Shown in pieces: positions 1-11,619 of a stretch of DNA of 64,000 bases. Every line of letters starts with the position of its first letter. Position 1 is the stretch's first letter. Source of the stretch: Paenibacillus phoenicis (GTDB taxonomy: Bacteria > Bacillota > Bacilli > Paenibacillales > Paenibacillaceae); NCBI RefSeq assembly GCF_034718895.1, contig NZ_JAYERP010000001.1, positions 3,977,001 through 4,041,000 on the forward strand, written 5' to 3'. Both the position numbers and the translations under genes were made by a program. The notes under the pieces were generated by a model. It was not told the origin of the DNA and searched no databases. It worked only from the letters and a program-made list of their open reading frames with translations.

Positions 1-2
1 AA

Positions 3-827
3 GCGTACGCGAACTACTTTGTCCGTTATATCGAGTCTTACGCCAAGCACGGTTTATCCATATATGCGGTGACGCCGCAGAACGAACCGCTTTATGTGCC
101 GGGACATTATCCGGGGATGCTGATGACGGCTGAGATGCAGACCGATTTCGTGAAAAATTATCTGAAGCCGGCTTTTGTGAAGCATGGCTTGTCCACGAAG
201 ATTTTGGCGTATGACCATAACTGGGATCGGCCGGATTATCCGCTGACTGTGCTGAAGGAAGCGGCCGAAGCGGTCGACGGAGTAGCGTGGCACTGGTATG
301 GAGGGGTAGCCTCGGCGCAAAGCCAAGTGAAGGAGGCCTTCCCGGGCAAAGAGGTTCATTTTACCGAAGGCTCTGGCGGGGAATGGATTCCGGCGTTTGA
401 ACCGGCGTTCTCCAATGTTATGCGGACGGGAATCGAGATATTGCGAAATCACAGCCAATCATTGGTGCTCTGGAATATGGCTTTGGATGAGCAAAATGGT
501 CCGACTGTACCAGGCTTTGGCCGCAGCACCTGCCGCGGGATCGTGACAGTGAACCAGCAGACCCGCGAGCTCGAGTATACGCTGGACTACTATGCACTGG
601 CCCATTTCAGCAAAGTGATCCGTCCGAAGGCCGTAAGAATCGCCGCCGAGTCGGGACAGCCTTCGATACGTTCCGTCGCGTTCCGCAATACGGACGATTC
701 GATTGGGGTCGTATTGTTTAATGACGGCGAGCAGGCCTCTGATGTTCGCTTGCGTCTCCGGGGAACCGAGCTGCCGAGTTTCCGGATGGAATCAAAAAGC
801 GCTTTGTCGATCCGACTGACCAATTGA
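3..827 (+). CDS. Glycoside hydrolase family 30 (glucosylceramidase-like), 3' part
   Basis: The reading frame is open from the first bases of the window, so the gene begins upstream and only its last ~274 codons are present. The visible part has the GH30 (beta/alpha)8 barrel features: 'YAVTPQNEP', containing the general acid/base Glu, 'WHWYGG', and 'HFTEGSGGEW' with the probable nucleophile Glu. The end is a beta-rich domain ('SVAFRNTDDSIGVVLFND') typical of GH30. Family members hydrolyse beta-glucosyl or beta-xylosyl linkages and many are secreted; a signal peptide would lie outside the window. The methionine codon at about residue 22 of the visible part is GTG within conserved sequence and is not the start. 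Substrate cannot be decided here. Confidence 0.9.
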   Translation, partial: AYANYFVRYIESYAKHGLSIYAVTPQNEPLYVPGHYPGMLMTAEMQTDFVKNYLKPAFVKHGLSTKILAYDHNWDRPDYPLTVLKEAAEAVDGVAWHWYGGVASAQSQVKEAFPGKEVHFTEGSGGEWIPAFEPAFSNVMRTGIEILRNHSQSLVLWNMALDEQNGPTVPGFGRSTCRGIVTVNQQTRELEYTLDYYALAHFSKVIRPKAVRIAAESGQPSIRSVAFRNTDDSIGVVLFNDGEQASDVRLRLRGTELPSFRMESKSALSIRLTN

Positions 828-854
828 GAAATTGAGAAACGAGGAATAAGTAGA

Positions 855-889
855 CGAGGCTCTCCCTATGCGGGAGGGTCTTTTTTTCT
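855..889 (+). terminator. Intrinsic terminator after GH30 gene
   Basis: A GC-rich stem (ctctccc / gggaggg with a short loop) is followed by seven T residues. It lies 28 bases after the stop of the GH30 gene. Confidence 0.8.
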
Positions 890-1049
890 ATGAAAACAAC
901 CGATCTGCTTTGCCGCCATCCGCAATTTTGCTGAGACACAGCAGGCCTATTTTCGACAACTCTCTGATCCAAATGTCAGGATCTTACGGGATTCTTTGCG
1001 CCTAGGGGTATAACTGCTCGGAAGAAAGTAAATGATACGGACGTCAGGC

Positions 1050-1078
1050 TTGCAACTAAGGAGATTATTGAGTAAAAT
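1050..1078 (+). promoter_or_regulatory. Sigma-A promoter of the cggR-gapA operon
   Basis: TTGCAA (1050-1055) and TAAAAT (1073-1078) are separated by exactly 17 bases. The pair lies just upstream of the CggR-like operator and 85 bases before the cggR start, where the operon promoter is expected. Confidence 0.65.
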
Positions 1079-1083
1079 AACAG

Positions 1084-1120
1084 TGGGACTTAAAAAGTTA
1101 TCCCGGGACATTTTAAGGCC
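1084..1120 (+). promoter_or_regulatory. CggR operator (two direct repeats)
   Basis: TGGGAC (1084-1089) and CGGGAC (1104-1109) recur with a 20-bp period, each followed by an A/T-rich stretch. The Bacillus subtilis CggR operator consists of two CGGGAC-type repeats about 20 bp apart, placed downstream of the promoter, as here. Repression relieved by fructose-1,6-bisphosphate is inferred from that family knowledge. Confidence 0.7.
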
Positions 1121-1162
1121 AGGAGATGGAGAGAGAAGACGAAGCTTGCAGGAGTGGAAAGC

Positions 1163-2212
1163 ATGCGAAACATATTAGAGATTCAAAAGCAGCTTCTTCC
1201 TGATCTCATGGACATTCTCAAGAAAAGGTACACCATACTTCACCAGATCATGTTGTCTGATGTCATTGGCCGTAGAACCTTGGCGAATTCGCTGGACATG
1301 ACGGAGCGTGTGTTGCGTGCCGAAACAGATCTCCTGAAGGCCCAGGGCCTGATAGAAATCGAGAATATAGGCATGAGAATCAGCGACGCGGGACGGCGAT
1401 TGCTTGAGGATTTGGAGCCGGTCGTCAAAGAATTGTTTGGCCTCTCCAACTTGGAGGAGACGATCCGTCAGCATTATGGGCTGCGCAAAGTAGTAATTGT
1501 ACCTGGAGATTGCGAGGCCTCCCCGCTGGTGAAGCGGGAACTGGGGCGAGCAGGTGCCAAAGCGCTGCTTAGTGTAATGCGCGGGGATGAGGTGGTCGCG
1601 GTAACCGGCGGCACTACGCTGGCGGAAGTCGCGGATCAGCTGAATCCGCCGCCTAACGTCACGATGAAGCAGAGCTGGTTCGTACCGGCACGCGGGGGTC
1701 TTGGCGAGAGCCTGGAAATCCAAGCGAACACGATTGCTTCCGGTATGGCGAAGCGCGTGGGTGCGGGTTATCGTTTGCTGCATGTCCCCGATCTGTTGGG
1801 GAAGGAAGCTTACGAGTCGTTGGTACACGATCCGAATATCCAGGATATCGTGGACATGATCCGTCAGGCGCGTATCGTAGTGCACGGGGTCGGAGACGCT
1901 ATGGAGATGGCGCGCCGGCGCAAGCTGGAGCCAAGCATGGTCGAAGAAATCCGAAGAGAAGGCGCGCTCGCGGAATCATTTGGATATTACTTTAATGAAG
2001 ACGGCGTCGTCGTGCACAAAATGCTGACCCTAGGCCTGCGTCTCGAGGATATCATGCGAACCGAGACGGTGATCGGCATCGCGGGTGGTAAGAGCAAAGC
2101 GAGAGCGATCCATGCCGTATTGCGGTTTGGCCAAGAGGATATCCTAGTGACCGACGAAGCGGCGGCACAAGAGATCGTAAATGAGTTGATCAACGGCTCC
2201 GGGAATAAATAG
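1163..2212 (+). CDS. cggR: Central glycolytic genes regulator CggR (SorC/DeoR family)
   Basis: DNA-binding repressor of the gapA operon. The N-terminal ~85 residues form a winged helix-turn-helix ('RRTLANSLDMTERVLRAET'). The rest is the SorC sugar-binding fold, including 'VTGGTTLAEVA' and 'VHGVGDA'. At about 350 residues it has the usual CggR length. A GTG at 1154 would extend it by three codons, but the AGGAG at 1150-1154 overlaps that codon and sits 8 bases before the ATG at 1163, so ATG is preferred. It heads the operon with gapA 70 bases downstream, and CggR-type operator repeats lie upstream, which fits autoregulation. In the family the effector is fructose-1,6-bisphosphate. Confidence 0.93.
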   Translation: MRNILEIQKQLLPDLMDILKKRYTILHQIMLSDVIGRRTLANSLDMTERVLRAETDLLKAQGLIEIENIGMRISDAGRRLLEDLEPVVKELFGLSNLEETIRQHYGLRKVVIVPGDCEASPLVKRELGRAGAKALLSVMRGDEVVAVTGGTTLAEVADQLNPPPNVTMKQSWFVPARGGLGESLEIQANTIASGMAKRVGAGYRLLHVPDLLGKEAYESLVHDPNIQDIVDMIRQARIVVHGVGDAMEMARRRKLEPSMVEEIRREGALAESFGYYFNEDGVVVHKMLTLGLRLEDIMRTETVIGIAGGKSKARAIHAVLRFGQEDILVTDEAAAQEIVNELINGSGNK

Positions 2213-2282
2213 GTTTACTCATGACGGGTTTTATCGGGCCTGTCTTGAATAATAAAAAATCAAACACTGGGAGGAACTATCA

Positions 2283-3293
2283 ATGAGTGTAAAAGTAGGG
2301 ATTAACGGTTTTGGACGTATTGGACGCCTGGCTTTCCGCCGCATTCAAAACGTTGAAGGTATCGAAGTCGTAGCAATCAATGACCTGACAGATGCAAAAA
2401 TGTTGGCTCATTTGTTGAAATATGATACAACTCAAGGCCGCTTCGAAGGCGACATCGAAGTACATGATGGATTCTTCAAAGTAAACGGCAAAGAAGTTAA
2501 AGTTCTGGCTAACCGCAACCCTGAAGAATTGCCTTGGGGCGAGCTTGGCGTTGACATCGTTCTGGAGTGCACAGGCTTCTTCACAACGAAAGAAAAAGCT
2601 GAGCTTCACCTGAAAGGCGGCGCGAAGAAAGTTGTAATCTCCGCTCCAGCTACTGGCGACATGAAAACCATCGTTTACAACGTAAACCATGAAATCCTCG
2701 ACGGTACGGAAACGGTAATCTCCGGTGCATCTTGTACGACGAACTGCTTGGCTCCAATGGCTAAAGCGCTGAATGACAAATTCGGTATCGTTCAAGGCTT
2801 GATGACAACAATCCACGCTTACACTGGCGACCAAAACACGCTGGATGCTCCGCATGCGAAAGGTGACTTCCGTCGTGCTCGCGCAGCTGCTGAAAACATC
2901 ATTCCTAACACCACTGGTGCTGCAAAAGCAATCGGCCTGGTTATCCCTGAACTGCAAGGCAAATTGGACGGCGCTGCACAACGCGTACCTGTTCCAACTG
3001 GTTCCTTGACTGAGCTGGTATCCGTTCTGAAAACGAAAGTAACTGCTGACGAAGTTAACGCTGCAATGAAAGCTGCTGCTGACCCAGAAACTTTCGGTTA
3101 CACGGAAGACGAAATCGTATCTTCGGATATCAAAGGGATGACTTTCGGTTCCCTGTTCGACGCTACGCAAACGAAAGTATTGACTGTCGGCGACCAACAA
3201 CTGGTGAAAACTGTAGCTTGGTATGACAACGAAATGTCCTACACTGCTCAATTGGTTCGTACGCTGGAATACTTCGCGAAAAAAGTAAAATAA
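2283..3293 (+). CDS. gapA: Glyceraldehyde-3-phosphate dehydrogenase, type I
   Basis: Cytosolic glycolytic enzyme that oxidises glyceraldehyde-3-phosphate to 1,3-bisphosphoglycerate with NAD+. The product is 336 residues, the normal length. It opens with the Rossmann motif '[16 protein letters not shown]', has the catalytic cysteine in '[12 protein letters not shown]' near residue 153, and the C-terminal 'WYDNEMSY'. GGGAGG lies 8 bases before ATG. It follows cggR directly, as in the CggR-controlled gapA operon of Bacillales, marking it as the glycolytic rather than the gluconeogenic enzyme. Its codon use is strongly biased, as expected of a highly expressed gene, and it is followed by a partial terminator hairpin. 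Confidence 0.97.
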   Translation: MSVKVGINGFGRIGRLAFRRIQNVEGIEVVAINDLTDAKMLAHLLKYDTTQGRFEGDIEVHDGFFKVNGKEVKVLANRNPEELPWGELGVDIVLECTGFFTTKEKAELHLKGGAKKVVISAPATGDMKTIVYNVNHEILDGTETVISGASCTTNCLAPMAKALNDKFGIVQGLMTTIHAYTGDQNTLDAPHAKGDFRRARAAAENIIPNTTGAAKAIGLVIPELQGKLDGAAQRVPVPTGSLTELVSVLKTKVTADEVNAAMKAAADPETFGYTEDEIVSSDIKGMTFGSLFDATQTKVLTVGDQQLVKTVAWYDNEMSYTAQLVRTLEYFAKKVK

Positions 3294-3320
3294 TCCAGTT
3301 ACCCATATTAGAGATTCATC

Positions 3321-3360
3321 CCAAAGAGGAGCAACCTGTTCAGGACTCCTCTTTGGTTCT
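3321..3360 (+). terminator. Hairpin after gapA, weak terminator or mRNA 3' stabiliser
   Basis: An 11-bp perfect stem (ccaaagaggag at 3321-3331, ctcctctttgg at 3346-3356) is followed only by 'ttcttgc'. The T tract is poor, so partial read-through into pgk or protection of a gapA 3' end is more likely than full termination. Confidence 0.55.
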
Positions 3361-3511
3361 TGCATGTAATACGGCATTCACACACACCCCAAATAAATAG
3401 ATAGAGATTCGTTTCATTGCGTTTTATTTAGGAGAGGAACCAAGACAAAGCCGTAGACGCGCATTTTTTGGTCTGAGAGACCCGCGCATACCGTTTAGGA
3501 GGAACGTGGAG

Positions 3512-4693
3512 ATGAACAAGAAAAGTGTACGTGATGTGGAAGTCACCGGCAAACGCGTGTTTGTTCGCGTAGATTTCAATGTACCAATGCAAGATGGTCA
3601 AATTACCGACGACACCCGGATTCGCGAAACGCTGCCAACGATCAAATACTTGGTTGAACGAGGCGCGAAGGTGATTCTTGCGAGCCACTTGGGCCGTCCG
3701 AAAGGCCAAGTGAATGAAGATATGCGGCTTACGCTGCCGGCAAAACGCTTGAGCGAGCTGCTTGGCAAAGAAGTAGCAAAAGTCGATGAAGCTGTTGGGG
3801 AAGCAGTTAAAGCGAAAGTCAATGCGATGAACAATGGCGACGTCCTGGTACTTGAAAACGTACGTTTCTACCCAGGCGAAGAAAAGAACGATCCAGAACT
3901 CGCAAAACAATTCGCTGAGCTGGCTGACCTGTTCGTCAACGACGCATTTGGCGCTGCACACCGCGCGCACGCTTCGACCGAAGGGATCGCTCATTATCTG
4001 CCAGCCGTATCCGGCTTGCTGATGGAGAAAGAATTGTCCGTTCTCGGTAAGGCCTTGACGAACCCGGACCGTCCTTTCACCGCAATTATCGGCGGTTCGA
4101 AGGTAAAAGACAAAATCGACGTTATCGACAACCTGTTGAACATCGCGGACAACGTGTTGATTGGCGGCGGTTTGGCTTATACCTTCTTCAAAGCCCAAGG
4201 TTACGAAATCGGCAAATCGCTTCTGGATGAAACCAAACTCGATGTTGCCCTTGGCTTCATCGAGAAAGCGAAGAAGCTGGGTAAAAACTTCCTTCTCCCT
4301 GTCGACTGCATCGTAGCGGATGACTTCAGCCCAACCGCAAACCACAAAGCTGTGGATATCGACAGCATTCCTGCAGATTGGGAAGGCGTGGACATCGGGC
4401 CGAAGACTCGCGCGAAGTATGCTGAAATTATCAAGAACTCCAAGCTGGTTGTATGGAACGGACCGATGGGCGTGTTCGAAATTGATATTTTCTCCAACGG
4501 GACAAGAGAAGTGGCGGAAGCCTGCGCAACGACGGAAGGCTACACCATTATCGGCGGCGGGGATTCCGCAGCAGCAGCCGAGAAGTTCAATCTGGCTTCC
4601 AAAATGGACCACATCTCCACAGGCGGCGGCGCTTCCCTGGAATTCATGGAAGGCAAGGCGCTTCCTGGCGTCGTAGCATTGAACGACAAGTAA
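3512..4693 (+). CDS. pgk: Phosphoglycerate kinase
   Basis: Transfers the acyl phosphate of 1,3-bisphosphoglycerate to ADP. The ~393-residue product has the N-domain signature '[11 protein letters not shown]', 'ASHLGRPKG' in the substrate site, and the C-terminal nucleotide-binding glycine-rich '[14 protein letters not shown]' and '[10 protein letters not shown]'. An upstream in-frame GTG at 3506 is possible, but AGGAGG (3497-3502) is 9 bases before the ATG at 3512. It is the third gene of the glycolytic operon; a 218-base spacer with a hairpin separates it from gapA, and a long inverted repeat separates it from tpiA. Confidence 0.97.
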   Translation: MNKKSVRDVEVTGKRVFVRVDFNVPMQDGQITDDTRIRETLPTIKYLVERGAKVILASHLGRPKGQVNEDMRLTLPAKRLSELLGKEVAKVDEAVGEAVKAKVNAMNNGDVLVLENVRFYPGEEKNDPELAKQFAELADLFVNDAFGAAHRAHASTEGIAHYLPAVSGLLMEKELSVLGKALTNPDRPFTAIIGGSKVKDKIDVIDNLLNIADNVLIGGGLAYTFFKAQGYEIGKSLLDETKLDVALGFIEKAKKLGKNFLLPVDCIVADDFSPTANHKAVDIDSIPADWEGVDIGPKTRAKYAEIIKNSKLVVWNGPMGVFEIDIFSNGTREVAEACATTEGYTIIGGGDSAAAAEKFNLASKMDHISTGGGASLEFMEGKALPGVVALNDK

Positions 4694-4713
4694 GAAAAAG
4701 TAGCTAGATCAAG

Positions 4714-5561
<848 letters not shown>

Positions 5562-7109
5562 ATGACGGCTCCAAGACCAGTAGCTCTGATTATCATGGAC
5601 GGGTTCGGGCTTCGCGACAAAGTGGAAGGCAACGCGGTTGCCCAAGCGAAGAAGCCGAACTATGACCGTTATTTGAAACAATACCCGAACACTACGCTGA
5701 CGGCCAGCGGGGAAGCCGTTGGTTTGCCAGAAGGGCAAATGGGGAACTCCGAAGTCGGCCACTTGAACATCGGCGCCGGCCGGATCGTTTACCAAGACTT
5801 GACTCGGATCTCCAAATCGATTCGTGAAGGGGAATTCTTCACGAACGAGACGCTGGTGGATGCGGTACGTAGCGCGAAATCGAAGGGTAAAAAGCTGCAT
5901 CTGTACGGCCTTCTGTCCGACGGCGGCGTTCACAGCCACATCGATCATATGTTTGCGATGCTCGAACTGGCGAAGAAGGAAGATATGCATGAAATTTATG
6001 TGCATGCATTCCTGGACGGACGCGATGTAGCTCCGGACAGCGCGAAAGGCTTCCTTGAGCAATTAATCGCTAAGATGAACGAGCTTGGCGTGGGCAAGAT
6101 TGCCACCGTCCAAGGCCGTTACTATGCGATGGACCGCGACAAACGTTGGGACCGCGTCGAGAAATCGTACCGGGCCATGGTTTATGCGGAAGGTCCCAAA
6201 TATACCGACCCGATTAAAGCAGTCACGGAATCGTACGAGAAATCGGTCTATGACGAATTCGTGATGCCAACCGTAATCGTGGACGACAAAGGCGAGCCAA
6301 TCGCACAAGTTGAGAGCGGCGATTCCGTCGTGTTCTTGAACTTCCGTCCAGACCGTGCGATTCAGCTGTCCAACGTATTCACGAATAAAGACTTCCAAGG
6401 CTTCGATCGCGGCCCTAAATTCCCGAAAGATCTGCATTTCGTCTGCTTGACGTTGTTTGCAGAAACGGTGAACGGGTACGTTGCGTACAAGCCGAAGGAT
6501 CTCGACAATACTTTTGGTGAAGTGTTAGCTCAACACGGGAAGAAACAACTGCGGATCGCCGAAACGGAAAAATACCCGCACGTGACATTCTTCTTCAGCG
6601 GCGGACGCGATGTTGAGCTTCCAGGCGAAAAGCGCGTGCTCATCAACTCCCCGAAAGTCGCAACTTACGACTTGAAACCGGAAATGAGCGCTTACGAAGT
6701 CGCTGAAGCTTGCGTGAAGGAAATCGAATCCGATGAACACGACGCGATCATTCTGAACTTCGCAAACCCGGACATGGTCGGCCACTCCGGTAAAATGGAG
6801 CCAACGATCAAAGCGGTTGAAGTGACGGACGAGTGCGTAGGCAAAGTCGTAGACGCCGTTCAAGCCAAAGGCGGAGTGGTTGTCATTATTGCCGACCACG
6901 GGAACGCGGATATGGAAATCGACGATGAAGGTCGTCCGTATACAGCGCATACCACGAACCCGGTACCGTTTATCGTAACCGACGAGAACGTGGTGCTTCG
7001 CGATAAAGGCATTCTCGCCGACGTAGCTCCGACGCTGCTCGACCTGATGGGCTTGCCGAAGCCGCCGGAAATGACCGGTCAATCGATGATTGCCAGCCGC
7101 AAGGCGTAA
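5562..7109 (+). CDS. gpmI: 2,3-bisphosphoglycerate-independent phosphoglycerate mutase
   Basis: Converts 3-phosphoglycerate to 2-phosphoglycerate with two Mn2+ ions; an alkaline phosphatase superfamily enzyme. At 515 residues it has the family length. It shows '[10 protein letters not shown]' (metal Asp), '[17 protein letters not shown]' (catalytic phospho-Ser), 'FLDGRDV', 'NFRPDRA', and the metal-binding '[12 protein letters not shown]' and 'IADHGNAD'. It starts on the base after the tpiA stop codon, with its ribosome binding site (gaggggg) inside the tpiA end. Next comes eno, 53 bases downstream. Confidence 0.97.
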   Translation: MTAPRPVALIIMDGFGLRDKVEGNAVAQAKKPNYDRYLKQYPNTTLTASGEAVGLPEGQMGNSEVGHLNIGAGRIVYQDLTRISKSIREGEFFTNETLVDAVRSAKSKGKKLHLYGLLSDGGVHSHIDHMFAMLELAKKEDMHEIYVHAFLDGRDVAPDSAKGFLEQLIAKMNELGVGKIATVQGRYYAMDRDKRWDRVEKSYRAMVYAEGPKYTDPIKAVTESYEKSVYDEFVMPTVIVDDKGEPIAQVESGDSVVFLNFRPDRAIQLSNVFTNKDFQGFDRGPKFPKDLHFVCLTLFAETVNGYVAYKPKDLDNTFGEVLAQHGKKQLRIAETEKYPHVTFFFSGGRDVELPGEKRVLINSPKVATYDLKPEMSAYEVAEACVKEIESDEHDAIILNFANPDMVGHSGKMEPTIKAVEVTDECVGKVVDAVQAKGGVVVIIADHGNADMEIDDEGRPYTAHTTNPVPFIVTDENVVLRDKGILADVAPTLLDLMGLPKPPEMTGQSMIASRKA

Positions 7110-7138
7110 GAACATAGATTACCATTTGAATGGAATAA

Positions 7139-8455
<1,317 letters not shown>

Positions 8456-8491
8456 GAAGGGCGGCCGTTCAGATCACGGCCTAACTAACGC

Positions 8492-8525
8492 AAGTCCCCT
8501 GCTCGTAAGAAACAGGGGACTTTGT
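8492..8525 (+). terminator. Intrinsic terminator of the glycolytic operon
   Basis: A 10-bp perfect stem (aagtcccctg / caggggactt, 8492-8501 and 8513-8522) lies 37 bases after eno. The T tract is short, but stem strength and location fit an operon end. Confidence 0.8.
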
Positions 8526-8558
8526 GTATGGTTGGACGGGGTTGTACGCACGAAACGG

Positions 8559-8587
8559 TTGTTATTTCGGGAACGCTGTGGTACAAT
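8559..8587 (+). promoter_or_regulatory. Sigma-A promoter of secG
   Basis: TTGTTA (8559-8564) and TACAAT (8582-8587) are separated by 17 bases and lie 78 bases before secG, downstream of the eno terminator. Confidence 0.65.
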
Positions 8588-8665
8588 AATAATGCTGTTT
8601 TTGTATCGTAAACATCAAAGTTATGGAATAGATGAAAGATGTTTCTCACTTAGGAGGTGGATTGA

Positions 8666-8899
8666 ATGGATATTTTGCTTAAGGTATTGCTCGTTATTTT
8701 CTCGATCGGCTTGATCGCAGTTGTGTTGCTGCAGAAAGGGAAGAGCGCGGGTCTTTCCGGAGCCATCTCCGGGGGTGCTGAACATCTTTTCGGAAAAACG
8801 AAAGCTCGCGGCATGGAGCTCGTTCTCGAACGAGTCACGGTTGGATTGGCGGTTGGCTTCTTCATCTTGTCGATCATCGTGGCCATCGTACCAGACTAA
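8666..8899 (+). CDS. secG: Preprotein translocase subunit SecG
   Basis: Small membrane subunit of the SecYEG protein-conducting channel. The 77-residue product has the SecG plan: a first membrane helix ('[19 protein letters not shown]'), the conserved cytoplasmic loop '[20 protein letters not shown]', and a second helix near residues 54-74 ending 'IVAIVPD'. TAGGAGG precedes the ATG. secG close upstream of rnr, smpB and ssrA is the usual Bacillales order; here other genes have entered the interval. Confidence 0.95.
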   Translation: MDILLKVLLVIFSIGLIAVVLLQKGKSAGLSGAISGGAEHLFGKTKARGMELVLERVTVGLAVGFFILSIIVAIVPD

Positions 8900-8920
8900 G
8901 CAAATCAAATTTGTCAGGCA

Positions 8921-8957
8921 AGCCCTCGTCTCCTATGGGGAGACGGGGGCTTTTTAG
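8921..8957 (+). terminator. Intrinsic terminator of secG
   Basis: A GC-rich stem (agccctcgtctcc / ggggagacgggggct, 'tat' loop) is followed by five T residues, 22 bases after secG. Confidence 0.85.
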
Positions 8958-8988
8958 CTTTTACCCGCATTTCGGTACGGCCTCTCCT

Positions 8989-9027
8989 CGGCAACATAGT
9001 GTCTCCTTCCGGCAACATAGTATCTCC
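8989..9027. repeat. Short tandem repeat, 21-bp period
   Basis: The unit cggcaacatagtgtctcc (8989-9006) recurs at 9010-9027 with one change (g to a). It lies in a gene-free 630-base stretch between secG and the transposase-like gene. Confidence 0.6.
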
Positions 9028-9074
9028 GCCCGCCTTTTTTGAGGATTATCCCGTTGCATCAGGTTGTTGTGAAA

Positions 9075-9210
9075 GTGCAACAGAATCAGAAACAGAAAAG
9101 TGAACAGAAATAGGGCAACAGAAACAGAAAGTGAAACAGAAGTAGAAGCAGAAATAGCAACAGAAACAGAAAGTGAAACGGAAGTAGAAACAGAAATAGC
9201 AACAGGAACC
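9075..9210. repeat. 42-bp purine-rich tandem repeat
   Basis: Two near-identical 42-bp units (9115-9156 and 9157-9198, each starting gcaacagaaacagaaagtga) are followed by a partial third unit from 9199 and preceded by a degenerate one. The strand shown is almost entirely A and G, rich in 'cagaaa'. No credible coding frame with a ribosome binding site crosses it. The rest of 8960-9520 shows no gene. Confidence 0.75.
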
Positions 9211-9523
9211 GAAACCCAAGCACAGTGGGGAAGTAAAATTGTCTGCGAAAAAGGCTAATCGATACGGGCCTATAAGAAAAGTTGCAAAAAATTGATTGGT
9301 AAGGATATCACGATCAAGCCGAAGGGTATGGATAAAAGCCGTCTTGGAACGAGTTCAGAGATAACGAATTGTTTGAGAAAAGAAGGGAGCCTTGTTTAGG
9401 CTGATTGAGTACAAATGGCACCCATTGTGAAACAAACCACCCACCTACCTGATTACATACACTCCAATAACCCCAAGCTATAGCACCTCATCCTGCCATT
9501 TCCCGACCGTTCTAGCACTTCGA

Positions 9524-10429
9524 TTAAGCAGCAGCCGCAATCGCAATGGACTGATTCTGGTGATGGTTGATCAACTCGCGGTAAGGGATAGCTGGAATGG
9601 ATATGCACATCTGCAGCATGTTCTGGTGCATTTCTTCCTCGGAACCGGACATACGCAGATGGCGGCGGACGGTGCACTCATTCAAATATGCCTGAAGATG
9701 CTTTATTCCTAAGGCGACATATGTACGCTTTAGAGAATTCCATGCCGCTCTTACTTCTTTCCGCAAAGGCAAATACAGCCGATAAGCCAAATGGAACGAC
9801 TGAACGGTGGAGGTATGGACATCGATATGATCATGGATGAACGCGGCGAGATCATGCCGGTCGGCCCGTTGTCCTCTTTTATGCGAAATCAGCTGGATCT
9901 TCACCCGCTCCGGCTCGCCATACTCCGTGACCGTGCAGCCGGCTACAACCGCGGTGGCATAAGGCTGAGCAGCCGGATGATAACGCGACGAATCATACGC
10001 ATACTGATCGCAGCTTACCTTCACGTCTCCAGAGAGCAGTTCCCGAGCATCGCATTCGCCGAGGGTATGACGGATTTTGTGCAGCATGAGCCAAGCGGTC
10101 TTGTAGGTAACTTGAATCACCTGACTCAACCGCAGCGCCGAGATGCCGTCGGGAAGCAGGAACAACTCGATGGCTCGAAACCACTTCACAAGGGGCAGAT
10201 GGGTTCTTTCAAAAATCGTGCCGACCAAAGGAGAGGCTTGATAGCTGCATCTTCCACATTCAAATAAAGGAAGGCGACGGGAGGACAGACGGGTGCACTC
10301 GGTATAAGCGCAGCGCGGACAAAAGAAACCGTCAGGCCACTTCATAGCGATGATCGCCTCGATGCAGTCCGCCTCACTTTGAAAACGGCTGCTGATAGGG
10401 TGAAGATCCGTATTCATATTTAATTCCAT
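9524..10429 (-). CDS. Zinc-ribbon transposase-like protein (IS1595/ISXO2-like), probably not mobile
   Basis: About 301 residues. The N terminus has a zinc ribbon (two pairs: 'CPRCAY' and 'CGRCSY' around residues 37-65), then the helical stretch 'SALRLSQVIQVTYKTAWLMLHKIR' typical of IS1595-type transposases, then a ribonuclease H-like region in which I cannot place a convincing DDE triad. The ATG at 10429 is favoured over an upstream in-frame start because GGAGGG lies 7 bases before it. A good promoter precedes it. I see no terminal inverted repeats or target duplication, so it is either a decayed insertion sequence or a stably kept gene. Confidence 0.6.
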   Translation of the reverse strand: MELNMNTDLHPISSRFQSEADCIEAIIAMKWPDGFFCPRCAYTECTRLSSRRLPLFECGRCSYQASPLVGTIFERTHLPLVKWFRAIELFLLPDGISALRLSQVIQVTYKTAWLMLHKIRHTLGECDARELLSGDVKVSCDQYAYDSSRYHPAAQPYATAVVAGCTVTEYGEPERVKIQLISHKRGQRADRHDLAAFIHDHIDVHTSTVQSFHLAYRLYLPLRKEVRAAWNSLKRTYVALGIKHLQAYLNECTVRRHLRMSGSEEEMHQNMLQMCISIPAIPYRELINHHQNQSIAIAAAA

Positions 10430-10494
10430 GCCCGATCCCTCCGCTTCAAACGAAACTAAAATCAAATATACGCACATATATTCTTGTTTTCCTT

Positions 10495-10523
10495 ATTATA
10501 CCAAACATACGTTCCTATTACAA
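10495..10523 (-). promoter_or_regulatory. Sigma-A promoter of the transposase-like gene
   Basis: On the minus strand TTGTAA (10523-10518) and a perfect TATAAT (10500-10495) are 17 bases apart, 66 bases upstream of the chosen start. Confidence 0.7.
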
Positions 10524-10617
10524 GAATTTAATTCCATTTTTAACCTAATTATTTTGCTTTGGATGATCAGCAAAAAAATGAGGATGGAAACCTCTTAAAA
10601 TCCCCATCTGAACGAAA

Positions 10618-10800
10618 GGGATAATCAGGTAAAGAGGGGAGGAAGGTATAAAGGTGGGAAGGGTGGAACGGCGGTAGGATGGAGCGGAAGTAAGATGGAG
10701 CAAAGGTAAGATAGAGCAAATAGATAGAGCGGTGGAAAGTGTAGAAGGATAACGGTGGAACGATGGAACGGCGAAAAGCGGAGGTACAGAGGGGTATCTA
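10618..10800. repeat. Purine-rich degenerate repeat tract
   Basis: The plus strand is strongly purine-biased and built from diverged copies of units such as 'gatggagc', 'gtaagat' and 'ggtggaa'. It recalls the other purine-rich repeat at 9075-9210. The 10524-11030 interval otherwise shows no gene I can support. Confidence 0.45.
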
Positions 10801-11032
10801 TAACGTTCAAGAGAAAGGACCTCAACGACGAAGTTTAAGTGCCCGAAAGATGCCGTTCTGTAAATGGGCGGCGATGCGGTGAGACGATCTTGGGTCTGAG
10901 TTCTGAAAGAGAATTGTAACAATATTGAAAGGAATTTTTTAGTAATAAATGTTAGATTATGTAGGATTTTCGTGGTTTGTGAGGGGTAAAAATATTACAA
11001 TTTTGGTACATGCAATGAGAGGAGGAAGGAAT

Positions 11033-11605
11033 TTGTACAAGCCGGTGGACACGGTGGAGGAAGGAACCTTGTTCCACTCGATTTGGATGGAGGCCTGGAT
11101 GGAAAAAGGCTTTGAGCCGGAATTTGCTGAGAACGTCTTAGGTCGTTGCCTCGTATATGACGAGGCGGGGGTGCCGGTGGGAACGGTGGAGTTTAAACCC
11201 TATGTCCCGCACTCGGACGAGCCCTTGAACCGATTGGCGCCGTTTGACGATCATCCGGCCATCATGTGCTCTGGGCCAGGGGAGATCGCCGAGGTGGATA
11301 AAGTCGCTCTGCTGAAGAGATACCGCGGCCGCAACCTGAACCGGTTGCTCGCAACGATCGTCCTGTTTGCAGAGCAGAACGGGATTCGCCATTACGTCAC
11401 CTTGCTTGAGCCCACCTTGTTCCGGGCGCTTCGTATCTCTTTTCATGTTCCGATGACCCAAGTTGGGGAACGCCAATTCTATAAAGGAGACGACGTTATA
11501 CCGGCCATTATTCATGCGGCAGAGTTCTATGAGCATCCGGAGCGTTATGATTGGTATTTGGAAACGATCAAGTCCTTAAGTCTGGACACGGTTTTATCTA
11601 CATAA
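11033..11605 (+). CDS. GNAT-like N-acyltransferase domain protein
   Basis: About 190 residues, probably cytosolic. The segment 'EIAEVDKVALLKRYRGRNLNRLLATIVLFAEQNG' resembles the acetyl-CoA binding core of GNAT or autoinducer-synthase-like acyltransferases, and 'VYDEAGVPVGTVEF' matches the preceding beta hairpin. The substrate is unknown. The frame is open upstream to 10949, but GAGGAGG (11019-11025) is 7 bases before a TTG at 11033, so I prefer that start. The gene stands alone and shares a terminator with the convergent chemotaxis gene. Confidence 0.6.
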   Translation: MYKPVDTVEEGTLFHSIWMEAWMEKGFEPEFAENVLGRCLVYDEAGVPVGTVEFKPYVPHSDEPLNRLAPFDDHPAIMCSGPGEIAEVDKVALLKRYRGRNLNRLLATIVLFAEQNGIRHYVTLLEPTLFRALRISFHVPMTQVGERQFYKGDDVIPAIIHAAEFYEHPERYDWYLETIKSLSLDTVLST

Positions 11606-11619
11606 TGCAATAAAGGGAA

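Noticed and set aside
9075..9210. The repeated 'cagaaacagaaa' tract looked at first like a CRISPR-type array.
   Set aside because: The units are contiguous 42-bp tandem copies without unique spacers and no cas genes are nearby.
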